NCBI RefSeq assembly: GCF_015207005.2
Contig: NZ_JADEXS020000001.1
Location: 3,720,001-3,784,000, forward strand
From: Desmonostoc muscorum LEGE 12446
Lineage (GTDB): Bacteria > Cyanobacteriota > Cyanobacteriia > Cyanobacteriales > Nostocaceae
Reading direction: 5' to 3'
Length of the DNA: 64,000 bases
This document shows, in pieces, positions 43,628 to 52,862 of this stretch. Each line of letters begins with the position of its first letter. Positions within the stretch are counted from its first letter, which is position 1. The translations under genes were made by a program, and so were the position numbers. The notes under the pieces were generated by a model. The model did not search any database. It saw only the letters and a list, made by a program, of their open reading frames with translations, and was not told where the DNA came from.

Positions 43628-43733
43628 TAGTCATTAGTCATTAGTCATTTGTTATTGGTCATTCCCCGCGTCTCCCTCATCTCCCTCATCTCCCTCATCT
43701 CCCCACTCCCCACTCCCCACTCCCCACTCCCAC
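43625..43733. repeat. Short tandem repeats between the Trp-rich gene and ORF127
   Basis: TCATTAG units (43625-43662), CATCTCCCT units (43674-43704) and CCCCACT units (43702-43730) occur in succession, three repeat families side by side. Confidence 0.8.
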
Positions 43734-43735
43734 AA

Positions 43736-44119
43736 CTAACGTGTCACCAAATCACCGTTGCGGGTAAACTTTTGACAATTCAACTCACTATCTTGCTGGA
43801 CACATAGGGAAAACCATCTGATATGGTTCCAACAGGTGTTGATGTTGTTAGTAATTTTGCGCTTTTTCTTGGAAAGGCGTTGCCTTACAACTTCATTAGG
43901 GCAAAGAATCTCCAAAGTACCGAAACCATCTTCCTGATTTACGATCCGAAATAGGCAGTCTTGCAACATAGCACGACTGCTGCTGTCGAAGAAACGCTTA
44001 AATCGCACTAACTTTTCCCCTTCAGTCATTTTGCTGATGGGTTTTATTTCAAATAAATCCTCATCCTCTAAGTCAAAGTCATCATCCTCAAAGTCGTAGG
44101 GGTCAATCATTTTTAGCAT
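43736..44119 (-). CDS. Hypothetical acidic-start protein ORF127
   Basis: Not recognised. The 127-residue soluble product opens with a very acidic stretch (D-F-E-D-D-D-F-D-L-E-D-E-D), then has a mixed domain with V-R-F-K-R-F-F-D and a basic segment S-K-K-K-R-K-I. The start (ATG 44119, or ATG 44110) overlaps the end of ORF69 by 8-17 bases, which points to translational coupling with ORF69 and the MATE gene upstream. Confidence 0.6.
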   Translation of the reverse strand: MLKMIDPYDFEDDDFDLEDEDLFEIKPISKMTEGEKLVRFKRFFDSSSRAMLQDCLFRIVNQEDGFGTLEILCPNEVVRQRLSKKKRKITNNINTCWNHIRWFSLCVQQDSELNCQKFTRNGDLVTR

Positions 44120-44312
44120 CCACTAGGCGACCTGGAATTATGGTAACTCTGTCTGGGGACAGGGAAGGAAGATGGGGAGTGGGGAGATAAGGGGATAAGG
44201 GGACAAGGCGACTTGAGTCAGAACTTGCAACAACTCTTTCCCCTTGTCCCTGTTCATAAGGCAAAAGGGCATCTAATCCCAGAAGCTGAACTTCGTTACT
44301 AGACTGATTCAT
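44103..44312 (-). CDS. Small ORF69 overlapping the MATE gene and ORF127
   Basis: Not recognised. The 69-codon frame begins 14 bases inside the end of the MATE gene and ends 17 bases inside ORF127. Its ends look protein-like (M-N-Q-S-S-N-E-V-Q-L-L-G-L-D and D-R-V-T-I-I-P-G-R-L-V). The middle (S-P-Y-L-P-T-P-H-L-P-S-L-S) is encoded by a CCCCACT/CTTGTCCC-type repeat that has grown in frame. Overlap on both sides favours a real gene. Confidence 0.5.
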   Translation of the reverse strand: MNQSSNEVQLLGLDALLPYEQGQGERVVASSDSSRLVPLSPYLPTPHLPSLSPDRVTIIPGRLVDAKND

Positions 44313-45645
44313 TTATGAAGTTTTGGCTGTTAAGAGTACTAGGTAAATGTATCCCCAGAAATAATATGATAGTTGCCATATAAGATATGAGAGACATCCA
44401 TAAGAGTTGGTTATTGTGAAAGTACCAAGCTGTAATCGCAAAGGGAACAAAACCGAATCCAAAAGCAAATAAAACCGCGTTACGTAGAATTACACCCTCT
44501 TTTAGTCCGATGAAATAACCTTCCAGCATAAAGGCAATAGCAGTAAATCCTAAAAGAGGTAGTAACCAGATACTATAGCTAGCAATATGTTTGTTCACCT
44601 CTGTGTGATTGGTTAACAGTCCAAATACTGCATCTGGAAACAGAATAGAGACTGCGGCAAAAGCTAGTGCAATGAATAAACTGGTTAATATGGAAACAGT
44701 TAGCAGTAAACTCATCTGTTGTTTAGCCCCTTGCGCGTAAAAGTTTCCAGTCAATGTTTCCGTTGTCATTCCTACACCTTGAACTGTGAATTGGCTCAAA
44801 AGAGCAATCTGTAAAAGTAAACCGTTTTCTGCTAGAGTTGCCGTTCCTATGGCCGCACTGATGTTAGTAAAGATAGCGTAAGTAGAACTTAAAACTAAGA
44901 ACCGGATGAAAATATTACTTTTGAGTACGACAATCTCTTTAAGGGCAATCCAATCAAAAACTTCTTTCAAAATGGCTGGTAAACTTTTCCAAGAAATACT
45001 GAAGCCAACACAAATTAAACCAGTTATTAGCGCTAGATATTGACTGATAGCTGTTGCCAATCCGACGCCCATACTGTCCCAACGTAATATCGAGACTACT
45101 ACATAATCCAGCACTATATTAGAACCATTACCGATGAGAGATATTAGTAGTACGATATTATTCATCTCTTGTCCCATAAACCAACCAATCAAAACAATGT
45201 TGAGCAAGACAGCAGGCGCTCCCCAAATCCTGGCGTAGAAATAATCAATTCCAGAGCTTTCAATTTCTGAAGAGCCACTGAGAATAGTAAATCCAAATTT
45301 TTGTAATGGGTATTGTAGTAACAAAATTAGTAACCCAATTCCCAAGGCAATTAAAGCACTTCTGATTCCTACTAAAAGTACTGTTTTTGGGTCATCAAAT
45401 CCAACCGCTTGTGCAGTCAGGGCATTGACACTGGCGCGTAAAAATTTTAATACACGGTAAAGATAGTCAAAGAGGATAGTTGCCAAGATAACTCCCGCCA
45501 GGTGACGAATGTCTGCCAAATGCCCTAGAAATGCAATATCAACTATACCTGCTAAAGGGATCATCATGTTGGCAAGTACACTTGTGCTTGCCAGTTTATA
45601 AAAACGCGGCAATAGGTTGTACTCAGTTGGAATCGTAAACGTCAT
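44299..45645 (-). CDS. MATE-family efflux transporter (DinF-like)
   Basis: The 448-residue product has twelve hydrophobic helices and two related MatE halves (D-I-A-F-L-G-H-L near the start is the usual first-helix signature). MATE proteins export drugs, toxins or metabolites with Na+ or H+. The substrate is unknown. It heads a minus-strand set with ORF69 and ORF127 (overlapping ends). A perfect 21-base inverted repeat lies about 70 bases upstream of its start. Confidence 0.85.
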   Translation of the reverse strand: MTFTIPTEYNLLPRFYKLASTSVLANMMIPLAGIVDIAFLGHLADIRHLAGVILATILFDYLYRVLKFLRASVNALTAQAVGFDDPKTVLLVGIRSALIALGIGLLILLLQYPLQKFGFTILSGSSEIESSGIDYFYARIWGAPAVLLNIVLIGWFMGQEMNNIVLLISLIGNGSNIVLDYVVVSILRWDSMGVGLATAISQYLALITGLICVGFSISWKSLPAILKEVFDWIALKEIVVLKSNIFIRFLVLSSTYAIFTNISAAIGTATLAENGLLLQIALLSQFTVQGVGMTTETLTGNFYAQGAKQQMSLLLTVSILTSLFIALAFAAVSILFPDAVFGLLTNHTEVNKHIASYSIWLLPLLGFTAIAFMLEGYFIGLKEGVILRNAVLFAFGFGFVPFAITAWYFHNNQLLWMSLISYMATIILFLGIHLPSTLNSQNFINESV

Positions 45646-45715
45646 AAATTGCCTCGTTTCATATCATATGTAAGGATTTCAGTGGCCAAAATCGGATAAT
45701 CAATTGTGATGGAAA

Positions 45716-45767
45716 AATAAATATTTATCATTTTTTTGACAAATTTAAAAAATGATAAATATTTATT
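45716..45767. promoter_or_regulatory. Perfect 21-base AT-rich inverted repeat upstream of the MATE gene
   Basis: Arms at 45716-45736 and 45747-45767 are exact complements around a 10-base loop. The core AAATATTTATCA/TGATAAATATTT is itself nearly palindromic. It could be an operator pair or a hairpin in the MATE leader, and a T run on either strand also allows a terminator role. The sequence alone does not decide. Confidence 0.5.
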
Positions 45768-46157
45768 CTTATATAGAAAGTACTCTATAGCACTTAAATC
45801 TACATATCTATTGGCGATGCCTGCGGTATACGTGGCGTCACTTTTGAAGACAAAGTTTCATTATTTGAAAACCTGAAAATTTCTGATGCTGTTGGTCAAT
45901 TTACGAAGGGTTTTACCCCTTATCCTTAGAGGATGTTTTAAAAGTGGTCGGCTGTAATTTTAGGCACTTCTAGATCTCCCCTAACCCCCCTGCACACTAA
46001 GCAACAGAAGGCAAAAACCACCAAGGGCGGTAATACTACTACTTTACAAAGACGTGAAGACCGATCCAGCTAAGGGCTTACCTGTTTTTACAATATCTTT
46101 ATCAGAGAAGATTGTTCTGTGTGCCTTGTCCCCCTAAAGTGGTTTATCGAATAGCTT
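45768..46157. other. Gap upstream of clpB
   Basis: No gene is seen in these 390 bases. I looked for a CIRCE element (TTAGCACTC-N9-GAGTGCTAA) and did not find one. A short dispersed-repeat fragment (ggcgatgcctgcgg) lies near 45812. Confidence 0.4.
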
Positions 46158-48776
46158 ATGCAACCTACTAATCCAAACCAATTTACGGAAAAAGCCTGGG
46201 AAGCGATCGCCCACACGCCGGATATTGTCAAGCAATATCAACAACAGCAGATTGAAAGCGAACATTTGATGAAAGCACTGCTAGAACAAGATGGACTAAC
46301 CAGCAGTGTTTTGACGAAAGCCAGTGTTAACTTGCAAAAACTGCGCGATCGCACCGATAATTTTATCCAACGTCAGCCGAAAGTCTCTGGTAACAGTACT
46401 TCCGTATACTTGGGACGCAGTTTGGATACACTTCTAGATCGCGCTGACGGATATCGCAAGGAATTTCAAGACGAATATATTTCAATTGAACATTTATTGC
46501 TGGCTTATGCTAAAGACGACCGCTTTGGCAAAGGTTTATTTCAAGAATTCGCTTTAGACGAAAAGAAACTAAAAAATATTATTAAACAAATTCGTGGGAG
46601 CCAAAAAGTGACCGACCAAAATCCAGAAGGCAAATATGACGCACTGGAAAAATATGGGCGTGACCTCACGGAAGCAGCCCGTAAAGGTCAACTTGATCCA
46701 GTGATTGGGCGGGATGATGAAATTCGTCGGACTGTGCAAATTCTCTCTCGTCGTACTAAGAATAACCCGGTATTAATTGGTGAACCGGGTGTTGGCAAAA
46801 CTGCGATCGCTGAAGGATTAGCACAGCGCATTGTCGCTGGTGATGTTCCCCAGTCCCTCAAAGACCGCAAGTTAATTGCTTTAGATATGGGGGCTTTAAT
46901 TGCGGGGGCAAAATTCCGGGGTGAATTTGAAGAACGTCTAAAAGCAGTATTAAAAGAAGTTACCGAATCGGGCGGCAATATTGTCTTATTTATTGATGAA
47001 ATTCACACCGTCGTCGGTGCTGGTGCTACCCAAGGTGCAATGGATGCTGGTAACTTGTTAAAACCAATGTTGGCGCGGGGTGAATTGCGCTGTATTGGGG
47101 CGACAACTTTGGATGAATATCGCAAATACATCGAAAAAGATGCGGCACTGGAAAGACGTTTCCAGCAAGTTTATGTGGATCAGCCCAGTGTCGAAGATGC
47201 AATTTCGATTTTGCGCGGCTTGAGAGAACGTTATGAAAACCACCACGGGGTGAAGATTTCTGATAGTGCTTTAGTTGCGGCGGCAATATTATCGAGTCGT
47301 TATATTAGCGATCGCTTTTTACCAGATAAAGCCATTGACTTAGTAGATGAAGCCGCTGCTAGATTAAAAATGGAGATTACCTCCAAACCAGAAGAACTCG
47401 ACGAAATTGACCGCAAGATTCTGCAATTGGAAATGGAGAAGTTATCACTTCAAAAAGAAAGTGATGCCGCTTCCCGTGAACGTCTGGAAAGACTAGAAAA
47501 AGAAATTGCTGACCTCAAAGAAGAACAAAGTACTCTCAACGCCCAATGGCAATCTGAAAAAGATATCATTGACAAAATTCAGTCCGTTAAAAAAGAAATT
47601 GAACGGGTGAATTTAGAAATTCAGCAAGCAGAACGCGACTACGATCTCAATCGGGCTGCTGAATTAAAATATGGGAAATTAACTGATTTACATCGCCAAT
47701 TAGAAGCAGTAGAAAGCGAATTAGCAAACGCCCAAAGAAGCGGCAAATCTCTGTTGCGCGAGGAAGTAACCGAAGCTGATATTGCTGAAATTATTTCTAA
47801 ATGGACAGGAATTCCCATTAGCAAGTTGGTGGAATCAGAGAAAGAAAAACTGTTGCATTTAGAAGATGAATTACACCATCGCGTGGTTGGACAAGAAGAA
47901 GCAGTCACAGCCGTAGCCGATGCAATTCAGCGATCGCGTGCTGGATTAGCCGATCCCAATCGCCCCATCGCTAGCTTTATTTTCCTGGGGCCCACGGGTG
48001 TAGGTAAAACCGAATTAGCAAAAGCTTTGGCGGCCTATATGTTCGACACTGAAGAAGCACTGGTGCGAATCGATATGTCGGAATATATGGAGAAACACGC
48101 CGTCTCAAGGCTTATCGGTGCGCCTCCAGGATATGTAGGTTATGAAGAAGGGGGACAACTAACCGAAGCGATTCGTCGTCGTCCTTATGCGGTGATTCTC
48201 TTTGATGAAATCGAGAAAGCACACCCCGATGTATTTAATATCTTCCTGCAAATTCTTGATGATGGTCGTGTCACTGATGCCCAAGGTCATAAAGTGGACT
48301 TTAAGAACGCTATTATCATCATGACCAGCAACATCGGTTCTCAGTACATTCTCGATATTGCTGGCGATAACGCACACTATGATGAAATGCGCCGTCGGGT
48401 GATGGAGGCCATGCGAAATAGCTTCCGTCCAGAATTCCTCAATCGGATTGACGAAATCATCATATTCCACGGTTTGAATAAGAAAGAATTACGGCAAATT
48501 GTGCAATTGCAAGTGGAAAGACTACGGAAAAGACTTGGCGATCGCAAGATTTCTCTCAAACTCTCCGATGTTGCTCTTGACTTTTTGGCAGAAGTAGGAT
48601 ATGACCCGGTATATGGGGCGCGTCCACTGAAACGGGCGATTCAGCGGGAGTTAGAAACCCAAATTGCCAAAGCCATATTGCGCGGGGAATTCAACGACGG
48701 TGACACCATCTTTGTCGATGTACAGAATGAACGTCTTTCCTTTAGTCGTTTACCAGTTGAGGTGTTTAGCGGCTGA
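46158..48776 (+). CDS. clpB: ATP-dependent disaggregase ClpB
   Basis: ClpB pulls proteins out of aggregates together with DnaK. The 872-residue product has the Clp N-domain (about residues 1-150), a first AAA+ module with G-E-P-G-V-G-K-T and V-L-F-I-D-E, a long middle coiled coil (about 405-530), and a second AAA+ module with G-P-T-G-V-G-K-T and V-I-L-F-D-E-I. A C-terminal domain follows. The middle coiled coil separates ClpB from ClpC/A. All Walker motifs are intact, and length is normal. Of the two ClpB forms in many cyanobacteria I cannot tell which this is. Confidence 0.96.
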   Translation: MQPTNPNQFTEKAWEAIAHTPDIVKQYQQQQIESEHLMKALLEQDGLTSSVLTKASVNLQKLRDRTDNFIQRQPKVSGNSTSVYLGRSLDTLLDRADGYRKEFQDEYISIEHLLLAYAKDDRFGKGLFQEFALDEKKLKNIIKQIRGSQKVTDQNPEGKYDALEKYGRDLTEAARKGQLDPVIGRDDEIRRTVQILSRRTKNNPVLIGEPGVGKTAIAEGLAQRIVAGDVPQSLKDRKLIALDMGALIAGAKFRGEFEERLKAVLKEVTESGGNIVLFIDEIHTVVGAGATQGAMDAGNLLKPMLARGELRCIGATTLDEYRKYIEKDAALERRFQQVYVDQPSVEDAISILRGLRERYENHHGVKISDSALVAAAILSSRYISDRFLPDKAIDLVDEAAARLKMEITSKPEELDEIDRKILQLEMEKLSLQKESDAASRERLERLEKEIADLKEEQSTLNAQWQSEKDIIDKIQSVKKEIERVNLEIQQAERDYDLNRAAELKYGKLTDLHRQLEAVESELANAQRSGKSLLREEVTEADIAEIISKWTGIPISKLVESEKEKLLHLEDELHHRVVGQEEAVTAVADAIQRSRAGLADPNRPIASFIFLGPTGVGKTELAKALAAYMFDTEEALVRIDMSEYMEKHAVSRLIGAPPGYVGYEEGGQLTEAIRRRPYAVILFDEIEKAHPDVFNIFLQILDDGRVTDAQGHKVDFKNAIIIMTSNIGSQYILDIAGDNAHYDEMRRRVMEAMRNSFRPEFLNRIDEIIIFHGLNKKELRQIVQLQVERLRKRLGDRKISLKLSDVALDFLAEVGYDPVYGARPLKRAIQRELETQIAKAILRGEFNDGDTIFVDVQNERLSFSRLPVEVFSG

Positions 48777-48805
48777 TAGGATTTCAATACTCTTGGGTTA
48801 AGGGA

Positions 48806-48874
48806 AGAGACGCGATAAATCGTCGTCTCTACAATAATGAATCCTTTGTAGAGACGGCGATTTATCGCGTCTTT
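48806..48874. repeat. Dispersed palindrome, 29-base arms
   Basis: Arms at 48806-48834 and 48846-48874 are nearly perfect complements (core GCGATAAATCG / CGATTTATCGC) around an 11-base loop. This type is frequent between genes of Nostoc-like genomes. Here it lies just after clpB. Confidence 0.7.
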
Positions 48875-48954
48875 GTGATCTAGGGCGTGTCATCAAAAAA
48901 CCTTAACCGAACATTATTGGATAGGATTTTGGATTGTCTAAAAGTGTCCAACAC

Positions 48955-48993
48955 AAAAACGCAAAGTTAAGCTAGAGCTTCTTTGCGTTTTTT
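48955..48993. terminator. Bidirectional terminator between clpB and the SRPBCC gene
   Basis: AAAAACGCAAAG (48955-48966) pairs with CTTTGCGTTTTT (48981-48992), and the loop AAGCTAGAGCTT can pair further. T runs on both strands would serve the two convergent genes. Confidence 0.8.
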
Positions 48994-49085
48994 CGTGAAA
49001 TATTTTTTACAAAAGACAAAAGACTAATGACTAATGACTAATGACACTCTCAAGTAAAAAATGTGCAATTTGGCTGTATATTTGC

Positions 49086-49643
49086 TTATTGGTCTTTACA
49101 AAGCACTTGTCGCATTTTACGCATATTCGCTGGCAATTCAAAGTTCATTGCTTGTTGAATGAAAATTGATGGAATTGGGATATTAGGCGTAGCTTGCACC
49201 GTATAAGCAAGTAAAGTGCCATTACCGCAATCTTTGAGTTCTAAACGAGCGTTAAAGTCCTCAAAAGTCCCTTTTTCCATGCGAAATTGGATTTGTTGCC
49301 CCAGCACTTCTACAACATTCAGGTAAATTTCCACTTGAGCCGTGAAAAACAAGAAAGCTTTTTGTGCAGCTTGATACAGACGCTTGACTTCACCTCGATG
49401 TGTTACTTCGCTTTTGGTGATATCGGGAAAATATTGCACCCAGCGGGGGTAATCGGTTAATTGCTGCCAGACTTGCGATCGCACCATCGGCAAATACATC
49501 CAAGCTGTGACAGCCCCACCACACGCTTTGTGCGATCGCGTTTCTACTAAAATTTCACCCTCTACCAGCAACTTTTGCTTGTCTTGACTCCAAGCCATAT
49601 TTGAACCTGCAATAATTGAGTTTAATATATCAGACGCAGACAT
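49086..49643 (-). CDS. SRPBCC-fold protein (START/polyketide-cyclase-like)
   Basis: The product (185 residues, or about 171 from the internal Met at MAWSQDKQ) has the SRPBCC layout: an early strand, V-W-Q-Q-L-T-D-Y-P-R-W-V-Q-Y-F-P-D, which is the typical helix-turn before the second strand, and a long C-terminal helix. Such cavities bind lipids or other hydrophobic ligands. Cyanobacterial members of this type have no known function. It is convergent with clpB. Confidence 0.75.
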   Translation of the reverse strand: MSASDILNSIIAGSNMAWSQDKQKLLVEGEILVETRSHKACGGAVTAWMYLPMVRSQVWQQLTDYPRWVQYFPDITKSEVTHRGEVKRLYQAAQKAFLFFTAQVEIYLNVVEVLGQQIQFRMEKGTFEDFNARLELKDCGNGTLLAYTVQATPNIPIPSIFIQQAMNFELPANMRKMRQVLCKDQ

Positions 49644-50112
49644 AATGATTTCAGTGACTCCTCAACTCATCCACCTAAAAATTTTGAAACTACAAGCTAT
49701 CAAAAATTAATTTAGCTCCAACCCACTAAATTTTAGTTCCAGTTTAGTACTTGTTTTTTCCGGAAACACTACTTTTTATGATAATTATTTCAGTCACTTT
49801 ACAGTCAAAACTGTATTTCCGATCACAATTAACACAATCAACACTTAAGTAAAAATTTATCAAAGCAATACTCGTAAATAGAAAATAAAGTTTTTAACAG
49901 CTAAAATAGCACAAACACCACCCAACATTAAGCACCAGGACTAATTCTAGAAGTTTCCCCAGTAGTAACTTTCGTCCACCTTTACCGACTTTTGCTAGTT
50001 AGCGTCTGCTAATTTTTGCGTGTTATTTCTGATGAAACTACACCTTCATCGTATCTTCATACTTGAATGTCAATACTAAGTGTAATGTCTGTTGAGTCGA
50101 GAGGAAAATTAA
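49644..50112. other. AT-rich divergent gap
   Basis: No gene, repeat array or clear hairpin is seen in these 469 bases, which lie between divergent genes and presumably hold both promoters. A ribosome-binding site GAGAGGA precedes the next start. Confidence 0.4.
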
Positions 50113-50307
50113 GTGAGTCAATCTTCTTTAAATCGTAGATTAATCCAGATTTTCGGTATCCTTCTAGGTATGAGCCTAGCCGTCTGGATACTCAGAGGCT
50201 TTGGTATTCTCACTTTTATTCCGGGTGGAATTATTTGGCTATTGTTACTGGGGGCGATCGCCATCGGGATTATTAGTTATGCTCAAAGAACTTGGTGGCG
50301 TTTTTAA
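50113..50307 (+). CDS. Small two-helix membrane protein
   Basis: The 64-residue product starts at a GTG with GAGAGGA about 8 bases upstream. Two hydrophobic helices (about residues 12-30 and 36-54) are joined by a Gly/Pro turn (F-I-P-G-G) and end in R-T-W-W-R-F. It is not recognised as a named family, but composition and start signal are convincing. Confidence 0.65.
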   Translation: MSQSSLNRRLIQIFGILLGMSLAVWILRGFGILTFIPGGIIWLLLLGAIAIGIISYAQRTWWRF

Positions 50308-50433
50308 TCATTGGGGACTGGGGATTGGGGACTGGGGACTGGGGATTGGTTATTAATTCTTATCCCTCACTCCCTCATCCCCCTCATCCCCCTCATCTCC
50401 CCACTCCCCACTCCCCACTCCCTCTGTTATCTT
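50308..50433. repeat. Short tandem repeats upstream of scpA
   Basis: GGGGATTGGGGACT units (50311-50348) are followed by CCCTCATCC and CCCCACT units (50362-50431). Again a G-rich arm faces a C-rich arm. Confidence 0.8.
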
Positions 50434-50473
50434 TAGATTTTTCGACTCTGATTAATTAACTTAGTAGCTGCTG

Positions 50474-51319
50474 ATGGAAGCTTCCGAGCTGTTAGAAACA
50501 ATTACACTGCTGATTCATCAAGCCGAGCAGGGGGAAATTGATCCTTGGGATGTCCAAGTAATTGAGGTGATTGACCGTTACTTAGAACTAATGGCACCAC
50601 AAACAATAGGAAAAGGCTATGAAACAGATTTGTCTCAATCTGGACAAGCCTTTTTATCAGCATCAATGCTGGTGTTATTCAAGGCAAATACTTTAATGCA
50701 ATTGTCAATAGTAGAAGATGCACATGATGGTGTAGTAGATGATGCTCTATTGCTAGATGAAGACGGTGCATCACATCACGGTCATCGCCTACCATTAGAA
50801 CGGCAATTGCGTCGTCGTCCAGCGGCAATGCCACCGCCAAAACGTCGGGTAACTCTGCAAGAGTTAATCGAGCAATTACAAATTATGGCGAACCAGCTCA
50901 AATTTGTAGAGAAAACCAGCAAACCTATCCGTCCCAGGCGTCAGCCTAGCATCCAAAGTATGCGGCAGGCTCTGGAGTTAGCTCACCAGGAAAATCTGAC
51001 AGAAGTAGCAAAAGAACTAGAGCAGGTGTTGAAATTATCGGCAAAAGAGCTATGTTTACAACAAAATTGGTTGAATTTGGAAGAACTTGTGCAGTTGTGG
51101 ACTCAGACCAGGCAATCATCTCAAAATGGGTCTGGACACGAGTCTGAACACAGTCATCTAGTTAGCGTTTTCTGGGCTCTATTACTACTCTCAGCCCAAT
51201 CGAAAGTAGAGCTATTTCAAGAGGAATTTTACGATGAAATTAAAGTTCGCTTACTCACAGATTCACCTAATAATTCCCAACTTTGTGAGCATCCAATCAA
51301 CTCAAGAAGCCAAAACTAG
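50474..51319 (+). CDS. scpA: Segregation and condensation protein A
   Basis: ScpA is the kleisin of the bacterial SMC-ScpAB condensin, bridging SMC heads during chromosome segregation. The 281-residue product opens with the kleisin N-domain (L-L-E-T-I-T-L-L-I-H then I-D-P-W-D-V-Q-V-I-E), has a variable acidic and Arg/Pro-rich middle, and a winged-helix C-terminus (F-W-A-L-L-L-L-S-A-Q). A short palindromic hairpin follows the stop. No scpB or smc gene is adjacent. Confidence 0.88.
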   Translation: MEASELLETITLLIHQAEQGEIDPWDVQVIEVIDRYLELMAPQTIGKGYETDLSQSGQAFLSASMLVLFKANTLMQLSIVEDAHDGVVDDALLLDEDGASHHGHRLPLERQLRRRPAAMPPPKRRVTLQELIEQLQIMANQLKFVEKTSKPIRPRRQPSIQSMRQALELAHQENLTEVAKELEQVLKLSAKELCLQQNWLNLEELVQLWTQTRQSSQNGSGHESEHSHLVSVFWALLLLSAQSKVELFQEEFYDEIKVRLLTDSPNNSQLCEHPINSRSQN

Positions 51320-51436
51320 CTCTACAGATAATTGACAGATTTTTGCTTGCGCCTCAAAATCCGAGTAAATTGAAAAGATAAGCGATCGCTTGTCATCTAA
51401 GTGTACCTATGGTTGCAATAACCACTAAATTACTGT

Positions 51437-51460
51437 TATCCCTGTTTGGAGGGATATTTT
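51437..51460 (+). terminator. Weak terminator after scpA
   Basis: TATCCCT (51437-51443) pairs with AGGGATA (51450-51456), 6-base loop, then TTTT. Confidence 0.55.
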
Positions 51461-51535
51461 AAAGCAGAAATAAAACTGATGATTAAGTATCACTCAATGA
51501 AAGTAAACTGGCTTGTGGTTGAGGAATAAACTTTT

Positions 51536-52705
51536 ATGAAAGCGATGATTCTCGCGGCTGGCAAGGGTACTCGCGTGCGTCCAATTACGTACACTATGCC
51601 CAAACCGATGATGCCCATCCTGCAAAAGCCAGTGATGGAGTTTTTGCTGGAACTGTTACGCCAACATGGATTTGACCAGATTCTTGTCAACGTTAGTCAT
51701 TTAGCTGAGGAAATAGAAAACTATTTCCGTGACGGTCAGCGGTTTGGTGTACAAATTGCCTATTCTTTTGAAGGTAAAATAGACGACGACGGTAAACTCG
51801 TCGGTGAAGCCATTGGTTCCGCTGGAGGAATGCGGCGCATTCAAGACTTTTCCCCGTTTTTTGATGATACTTTTGTCGTGTTGTGCGGTGATGCTTTGAT
51901 TGACCTAGATTTAACTGCGGCAGTTAAATGGCATAGAGCTCAAGGGTCGATCGCTACTATTATTACGAAATCTGTGCCCAAGGAAGAAGTTTCTAGTTAC
52001 GGTGTGGTTGTTACCGACGACGATGGTCGCGTTAAAGCTTTCCAAGAAAAACCTTCAACTGAAGAAGCCCTCAGTACCAACATCAACACTGGTATTTATA
52101 TCTTTGAACCAGAGGTATTTAATTATATCCCCTCTGGCGTGGAATACGATATTGGTAGCCAATTATTCCCCAAACTAGTGGAAATCAAAGCTCCGTTTTA
52201 TGCCATCCCTATGGACTTTGAATGGGTCGATATTGGTAAAGTACCAGACTACTGGCGGGCAATTCGTGGTGTACTGCTAGGTGAAATCAAAAATGTGCAA
52301 ATTCCTGGTCATGAAGTCGCCCCTGGAATCTACACTGGCTTAAATGTTGCTGTCAATTGGGACAAAGTGGATATCACAGGCCCAGTTTACATTGGTGGGA
52401 TGACAAGAATAGAAGACGGAGCAAAAATCGTCGGCCCAGCGATGATTGGCCCCAATTGTTGGATATGTAGTGGCGCAACGGTAGAAAATAGCGTGATTTT
52501 TGAATGGTCACGCCTCGGTCCAGGAGTCCGCTTAGTAGATAAGCTGGTGTTTGGACGTTATTGCGTCGATAAAACTGGCGCTGCAATAGATGTTCAAGCC
52601 GCAGCTTTAGACTGGCTGATTACCGATGCTCGTCAGACAGTACCATCCCATACCCCTGTTGAGCGACAAGCAATAGAAGAATTGCTGGGGACAAGCGTGA
52701 ATTAG
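51536..52705 (+). CDS. Sugar-1-phosphate nucleotidyltransferase with left-handed beta-helix
   Basis: The 389-residue product has an N-terminal nucleotidyltransferase domain (L-A-A-G-K-G-T-R at residues 6-13, P-K-P-M-M-P-I at 22-28, C-G-D-A with the metal-binding Asp near 118). It also has a C-terminal left-handed beta-helix (about residues 265-350, hexapeptides such as G-A-K-I-V-G-P and P-N-C-W-I-C). This is the pattern of GDP-mannose or UDP/dTDP-sugar pyrophosphorylases feeding cell-wall and exopolysaccharide synthesis. The exact sugar is not readable; mannose-1-phosphate guanylyltransferase is a common annotation. Confidence 0.85.
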   Translation: MKAMILAAGKGTRVRPITYTMPKPMMPILQKPVMEFLLELLRQHGFDQILVNVSHLAEEIENYFRDGQRFGVQIAYSFEGKIDDDGKLVGEAIGSAGGMRRIQDFSPFFDDTFVVLCGDALIDLDLTAAVKWHRAQGSIATIITKSVPKEEVSSYGVVVTDDDGRVKAFQEKPSTEEALSTNINTGIYIFEPEVFNYIPSGVEYDIGSQLFPKLVEIKAPFYAIPMDFEWVDIGKVPDYWRAIRGVLLGEIKNVQIPGHEVAPGIYTGLNVAVNWDKVDITGPVYIGGMTRIEDGAKIVGPAMIGPNCWICSGATVENSVIFEWSRLGPGVRLVDKLVFGRYCVDKTGAAIDVQAAALDWLITDARQTVPSHTPVERQAIEELLGTSVN

Positions 52706-52862
52706 GGATTGGGGACTGGGGATTGGGTACTGGGGACTGGGTATTGGGGACCGGGGACTGAGTACTCAAAAAGAGATATAGTTATAAATTTTTTAATCCC
52801 TAATCCCCAGTCCCTAATCCCTAATCCCCAGTCCCTAATCCCTAATCCCCAATCCCCAGTCC
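52704..52862. repeat. Short tandem repeats between convergent genes
   Basis: GGGGACTGGGGATT units (52707-52760) and CCCCAGTCCCTAATC units (52798-52862) fill the whole gap up to the speA stop. The two arms are complementary in type. Confidence 0.85.

Noticed and set aside
45768..46157. CIRCE (HrcA) element upstream of clpB
   Set aside because: No TTAGCACTC/GAGTGCTAA pair was found; only unrelated short sequences.
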